DNA of 64,000 nt, from NCBI RefSeq assembly GCF_041052385.1, contig NZ_CP163439.1:310001-374000 (forward strand). The letters run 5' to 3'. The notes under the pieces are model-generated. The model ran no database searches, was not told the DNA's origin, and was given only the letters and a program-made list of their open reading frames with translations. Source of the stretch: Streptomyces sp. R28 (GTDB lineage Bacteria > Actinomycetota > Actinomycetes > Streptomycetales > Streptomycetaceae). Each line of letters starts with the position of its first letter. Positions within the stretch are counted from its first letter, which is position 1. The translations under genes were made by a program, and so were the position numbers. Below, in pieces: positions 61,277 to 64,000 of the stretch.

Positions 61277-61859
61277 CGGTCGTCACGATCCGGGTCTCGG
61301 CGTATCCGTCGTCCGCGGTGGCGCGGGGCCCTTCGTCCGCGGTGGCGCGGGGTCCTTCGTCCGCGTTGGCCCGGGGTCCGTCGTCCGTCGCGTAGGTGCT
61401 CAGCCGGTTGCCCTGCGCGTACACCCAGCGTCCGCGGTCGGCGTCGTACAGCCACACGGACTCCCCGTCGACGACGACCCCGATCCGCAGTCCCCGCGTG
61501 CGGACGCGGAAGGTCTCGCCGTCCACGTCGCCGCCCGCCAGGTCCTCGACCGCGGACCGGTAGGCGGTCAGCGCCCGATCGGCGCGGGAGAGCAGTGGGC
61601 GCGGGTCGGTGGTGCGGGTGAGCGGGCCGCCGCCGGCGGTGGGCGGGTCCCGGGGTACGGCGACCAGGAAGCGGCCGTCGACCCAGGCCGACCAGCCGTT
61701 GTGGCACACGATGTGCCCCCAGTCGCCGCGGCGTTCGACGAGCTGGACAGGCAGGAACGGGTCGAGGGACACGGTACGCCGGTCGGGATCGGGGGCCTCC
61801 CAGGCGGGCATGCCGTGTTGGGGGACGACGTGGGTGGGCCGGAAGCCGGGGGACGCCAT
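61266..61859 (-). CDS. SH3-like hypothetical protein between FHA and kinase genes
   Basis: 197 residues; family not firmly recognised. Residues about 10-70 have an SH3-like beta barrel pattern (PFLPVQLVERRGDWGHIVCHNGWSAWVDGRFL). The middle has a YRSAVEDLAGGDVDGETFRVR helix and strands to about 155. The C-terminus has three 8-residue repeats GPRA(N/T)AD(E/D) at 161-184, encoded by a 24-bp tandem repeat (61308-61379), then TRIVTTDDP with Thr residues that a kinase could modify. Start ATG 61859; the preceding gene's stop TAG overlaps its Shine-Dalgarno AGGAGG. Likely a substrate or partner of the kinase downstream (inference). Confidence 0.75.
   Translation of the reverse strand: MASPGFRPTHVVPQHGMPAWEAPDPDRRTVSLDPFLPVQLVERRGDWGHIVCHNGWSAWVDGRFLVAVPRDPPTAGGGPLTRTTDPRPLLSRADRALTAYRSAVEDLAGGDVDGETFRVRTRGLRIGVVVDGESVWLYDADRGRWVYAQGNRLSTYATDDGPRANADEGPRATADEGPRATADDGYAETRIVTTDDP
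61308..61379. repeat. 24-bp tandem repeat encoding GPRAxADx units
   Basis: Three in-frame 24-bp copies encode GPRANADE, GPRATADE and GPRATADD. The first two copies differ at a few bases and the last at its end. It is a second in-frame repeat in the same operon as the kinase pentapeptide repeat. Confidence 0.85.
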
Positions 61860-61871
61860 CGCCTGGACCTC

Positions 61872-62153
61872 CTACTTCCGCATCACGACGGGGCCGGGGC
61901 CGGAGTCCCACGCGTGGATGCGGCGGTCTTCGGTGCGGGTGCCGTTCGTGCTGTCGTCGCCCTCGAGGGTCCGGTGGTCGGCCTCGGGGCGCAGCACCGC
62001 GTGGTGCCAGGAGACGCGGGCGTCGTCGATGACGATGTCGCCGAGCGGGTCGCGTCCTACGTGGTAGTCACGGACCGGGGTCATCACGGTGGGGCCCGAC
62101 TCGGTCTCCACACCGAGTACGGGCGCAGTCGGTGCGACCGAACGCTCCGCCAT
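61872..62153 (-). CDS. Short FHA domain protein
   Basis: 93 residues. FHA core signature: YHVGRDPLGDIVIDDARVSWHHAVLRPE and STNGT near residue 70. It ends at VVMRK, sooner than usual for FHA proteins of this type, which continue with further strands after a GPGSVIRFG-like turn. The stop TAG is fused to the AGGAGG Shine-Dalgarno of the next gene, so the short end is natural rather than a break. It binds phosphothreonine, probably on a product of the Ser/Thr kinase two genes downstream. First gene of a leftward unit. Confidence 0.85.
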   Translation of the reverse strand: MAERSVAPTAPVLGVETESGPTVMTPVRDYHVGRDPLGDIVIDDARVSWHHAVLRPEADHRTLEGDDSTNGTRTEDRRIHAWDSGPGPVVMRK

Positions 62154-62248
62154 GACAAGATTCTATCGATCTGCCCATATATGTGCCTGCCTGGGCTATG
62201 TGCCCGCCCGAGCGGGGGGGGCTTGGATCACCCGGGACCGGGACCACC

Positions 62249-62279
62249 CGGGGCAGAGATCACTCGGGGCAGAGATCAC
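62249..62279. repeat. Direct repeat of a 15-bp unit, period 16
   Basis: CGGGGCAGAGATCAC occurs at 62249-62263 and 62265-62279, with a partial third copy near 62283. The region lies between the FHA gene and the small hypothetical gene. No open frame uses it. It might carry paired regulator sites for the FHA promoter region, though simple duplication is as likely. Confidence 0.6.
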
Positions 62280-62295
62280 ATTCGGGGCGACGGGC

Positions 62296-62706
62296 TCACC
62301 CGACGGACACGACCAGCGCCGGGACGGTCCGCTGCATACGCAGCGCGTCCACCGACTCGGCGAGCAGTTCGTACTCTGTGGTCTCGTCGCTCACCGCGAT
62401 CCTCACCAGCCGCCCGGCCGCCAACTCGTCGGCGACCAGCTCCTGTTGGCCGACGTCGCCGCACCAGGTGCGCAGCACGGTCGGCACGTCGGGCACGGTG
62501 CCGGCGACCGGGACGAGCGCGCCGGGCGGGAAGTGCTCGGCGTCGGGTTGCGGGTCTAATCGCTCGGCGATCCAGGAAGCCCGGTCGCGTAACCACCACA
62601 GGGCCAAGGCCAAGGTGGGCGCCCGGTAGGTTCCCAGGGGTACACCGATGCGCCGTCCGCCGCAGACGCCGTATGCGGTGACATGGCACAGGAACTCGTC
62701 GTGCAC
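62296..62706 (-). CDS. Small hypothetical protein
   Basis: 136 residues from GTG 62706 with GGGAGG 5 nt upstream. No family recognised. It starts MHDEFLCHVTAYGVCGGRRIGVPLGTYRAP, has a central WWLRDRASWIAERLDP helix and a C-terminal beta/alpha section. No signal peptide or membrane helix. The clean ribosome-binding site and codon use support it as real. Function unknown. Confidence 0.7.
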   Translation of the reverse strand: MHDEFLCHVTAYGVCGGRRIGVPLGTYRAPTLALALWWLRDRASWIAERLDPQPDAEHFPPGALVPVAGTVPDVPTVLRTWCGDVGQQELVADELAAGRLVRIAVSDETTEYELLAESVDALRMQRTVPALVVSVG

Positions 62707-63054
62707 GTAGCCTCCCCCGTGTTGCCGTGTTCGCCTCTCGGCGGACCTCGCTTTCCATGCGGCTCGTGAGCGGTGTGTAAGGGCACCGTCGCCCCATGTG
62801 AGGCACCCTCGTAGTTGAGTATGTTCACTACTGAAACACTGTCACCACGACTTTCCGGCCAGTCTCCTGGCATATTCACAGCCGGTATTGGCCGAAATGC
62901 AGCGGGTGCACGTCAAACTCGGGGAATGGCCGGTGCATTACCTCGGGCGTAATCGAGCTTTCCGGAGCGGGCGGGCATTGTTGCGCTACCGGGTCGCCGC
63001 GAGCGGGACCCCGGTTCCGACCAGCAGTGACGACCTCGTTGGAGGCTGACCGCC
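62707..63054. other. 348-nt intergenic region
   Basis: No convincing long gene. A possible 50-codon open frame runs 62897-63049 on the + strand and ends 5 nt before the next gene, but third-position GC (about 78%) is low for this genome and its Shine-Dalgarno is weak. AT-rich stretches around 62815-62890 probably hold the promoters of the divergent genes. No hairpin of note. Confidence 0.6.
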
Positions 63055-63456
63055 ATGCCCGCATCGACCGACCGCTACGACATCGCCGTCGCCCGCTACT
63101 TCGAGGCCTGGAACGCCCGTGAGCCCCGTGCCCTGGCCCGGGCGGTCGCCACCGCGTGGGCCCCGCAGGGCGGCTACACCGACCCCCTCGCCGACGTCCG
63201 CGGACACGAGGGGATCGTGGCCGTCGTCGCGGCGGCGCAAGCACGCTTCCCCGGCTTCGCCTTCCGGCTCACCGGCTCCGTCGACGGCCACCACGACACG
63301 GCGCGCTTCGCCTGGGAGCTGGTGCGGGAGGCCGGGGGTACCCCCTCTGGGGTGGGGTCGGCGCCGGTGGCCGGGTCCGATGTGATCACCCTGGACGCCG
63401 AGGGACGGATCATGTCCGTCCTGGGATTCCTCGACCGGGTGCTCGCGGGGGAATGA
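63055..63456 (+). CDS. SnoaL/NTF2-like protein
   Basis: 133 residues from ATG 63055 (GGAGG 9 nt upstream). NTF2/SnoaL-like cone fold: YFEAWNAREPRALARAVATAW start and VAGSDVITLDAEGRIMSVLGFLD end. Such proteins are isomerases, cyclases or binding proteins; the function is unknown. An internal insertion of about 12 residues (GGTPSGVGSAPV) is encoded by a GC-rich element with a GGGGGTACCCCC palindrome and sits in a loop relative to family length. Confidence 0.85.
   Translation: MPASTDRYDIAVARYFEAWNAREPRALARAVATAWAPQGGYTDPLADVRGHEGIVAVVAAAQARFPGFAFRLTGSVDGHHDTARFAWELVREAGGTPSGVGSAPVAGSDVITLDAEGRIMSVLGFLDRVLAGE
63334..63345. repeat. GGGGGTACCCCC palindrome inside the SnoaL-like gene
   Basis: A perfect 12-bp palindrome followed by TCTGGGGTGGGG. 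Similar GGGGGTACCCCC-centred elements are scattered in Streptomyces genomes (recall). Here it is in frame and adds residues to the coding sequence rather than interrupting it. Confidence 0.5.
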
Positions 63457-63563
63457 ATGATGAATTCCGCAGCGATGAATTCTACGCCGCGCGGCGGTCT
63501 TGACCAATGAAAGCCGCTTGACCAATGAAGGTCAGGGAGGACCGTCGCGAACGGGAGGACGCC

Positions 63564-63851
63564 ATGATCACCGGTGGGAAAGTGGACGCGGAATTCACCG
63601 CCGTCCTGCGCAAGAGCCCCAGTAAGGGCGGCTGGACCTATGTCGTCTGGCCGGAGTCCGCCGAATTCTTCGGCACCCGCGGGCTGGTCAAGATCCGCGG
63701 GACCGTCGACGGACATCCGATCCAGAGTTCGTTCATGGCCCTCGGAGACGGCACCCACAAGCTCCCCGTCAAGGCCGATGTGCGCAAGGCCATCGGGAAG
63801 CAGGAGGGCGACTCCGTCACCGTTCACCTGACGGAACGGCTCAGCCCTTGA
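63564..63851 (+). CDS. DUF1905 domain protein
   Basis: 95 residues from ATG 63564 with GGGAGG 7 nt upstream; an in-frame ATG at 63525 was rejected. DUF1905 pattern: [30 protein letters not shown], then [42 protein letters not shown]. Small beta-barrel protein, function unknown, often found alone or fused to YdeI/OmdA-type modules. Its stop overlaps the 3' end of the convergent aldo/keto reductase by 11 nt. Confidence 0.87.
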   Translation: MITGGKVDAEFTAVLRKSPSKGGWTYVVWPESAEFFGTRGLVKIRGTVDGHPIQSSFMALGDGTHKLPVKADVRKAIGKQEGDSVTVHLTERLSP

Positions 63852-64000
63852 TCACCGCATCGATCCGGGCCAGTTCCTCGGCGTCGAAGTCGAGGTTGCG
63901 GGCGGCGGCGATGCTGTCCTCGATCTGCTGCGCACTGCTCGCGCCGACGAGCGCCGAGGTCACCCGGCCCCCGCGCAGCACCCACGCCAGGGCCAGCTGG
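63841..64000 (-). CDS. C-terminal fragment of an aldo/keto reductase (partial, start outside window)
   Basis: Only the last 52 residues are present. [22 protein letters not shown], then [29 protein letters not shown], is the NADPH-binding C-terminus of the glyceraldehyde-3-phosphate-reductase-like AKR branch (YghZ-type). The gene runs leftward and its 5' end is beyond 64000. Confidence 0.8.
   Translation of the reverse strand, partial: QLALAWVLRGGRVTSALVGASSAQQIEDSIAAARNLDFDAEELARIDAVIKG

Overview
The window looks like chromosome of a high-GC Streptomyces. Codon third positions are strongly GC-rich. It carries a WhiB-like regulator, the melanin pair melC1/melC2, a 2-methylisoborneol (2-MIB) operon, a clpP3/clpP4/popR locus, a streptophobe-family membrane protein, DUF6777, several Tat- and lipobox-type secreted proteins, and many GTG starts and 4-bp ATGA/GTGA overlaps. 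I saw no rRNA, tRNA, CRISPR array, transposase or phage gene. The species cannot be named from sequence alone.

Layout. 0-5.3 kb: end of a saccharopine-dehydrogenase-like gene, a WhiB-like protein, and a leftward envelope-stress block (response regulator and histidine kinase, L,D-transpeptidase-like lipoprotein, secreted M1 peptidase). 5.4-13.6 kb: metabolic and stress genes, including a TetR/FAD-dehydrogenase pair with tandem operators, a frameshifted AlkB-like gene, an acyltransferase, a metallo-beta-lactamase-fold protein, a DUF4032 protein and a universal stress protein. 13.8-17.3 kb: three translationally coupled genes encoding a receiver domain fused to a thioredoxin-reductase-like flavoprotein, a cyclic-nucleotide-fold histidine kinase, and a UBP-type zinc finger. 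17.3-20.3 kb: a LuxR-type large ATPase regulator. 20.3-26.9 kb: a leftward glycan operon (ROK regulator, GH27, GH95, SGNH esterase). 27.1-30.6 kb: a beta-lactamase-fold hydrolase, a TerD-CAP-CAP fusion and an AIM24 protein.

30.8-33.0 kb: a TPR protein coupled to a polyprenyl synthetase, preceded by a striking array of four TATA hexamers at exactly 13-bp spacing. 33.1-43.1 kb: a PLP enzyme, a transmembrane pseudokinase, a serine hydrolase, an F420-type LLM oxidoreductase, an unrecognised 347-residue protein, an aldo/keto reductase and a class II cholesterol-oxidase-like flavoprotein. 43.1-48.6 kb: a flavin monooxygenase, tyrosinase with its copper chaperone, an RNase H, a VOC protein and an alcohol dehydrogenase.

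48.8-52.3 kb: the 2-MIB operon. It encodes a family 2B encapsulin shell with a cyclic-nucleotide-binding domain, 2-MIB synthase and GPP C-methyltransferase, and closes with a strong terminator. GPP is methylated and then cyclised by an enzyme that is probably housed in the shell. 52.4-56.9 kb: an SGNH lipoprotein, a VOC protein, an epoxide hydrolase, then clpP3-clpP4 with a PopR-type operator and convergent popR. 57-62.2 kb: an HATPase regulator, DUF6777, streptophobe and an FHA/linker/Ser-Thr kinase operon. 62.3-64 kb: small hypothetical genes and the end of an aldo/keto reductase cut by the window edge.

The most interesting points are the receiver-flavoprotein/kinase/UBP-finger cassette, the encapsulin-2-MIB operon with an altered metal-binding motif, the 13-bp TATA array, the TerD-CAP-CAP fusion, the pseudokinase, and a ClpP4 that has lost its catalytic histidine. 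All family assignments rest on motif recognition by eye; no database search was run.
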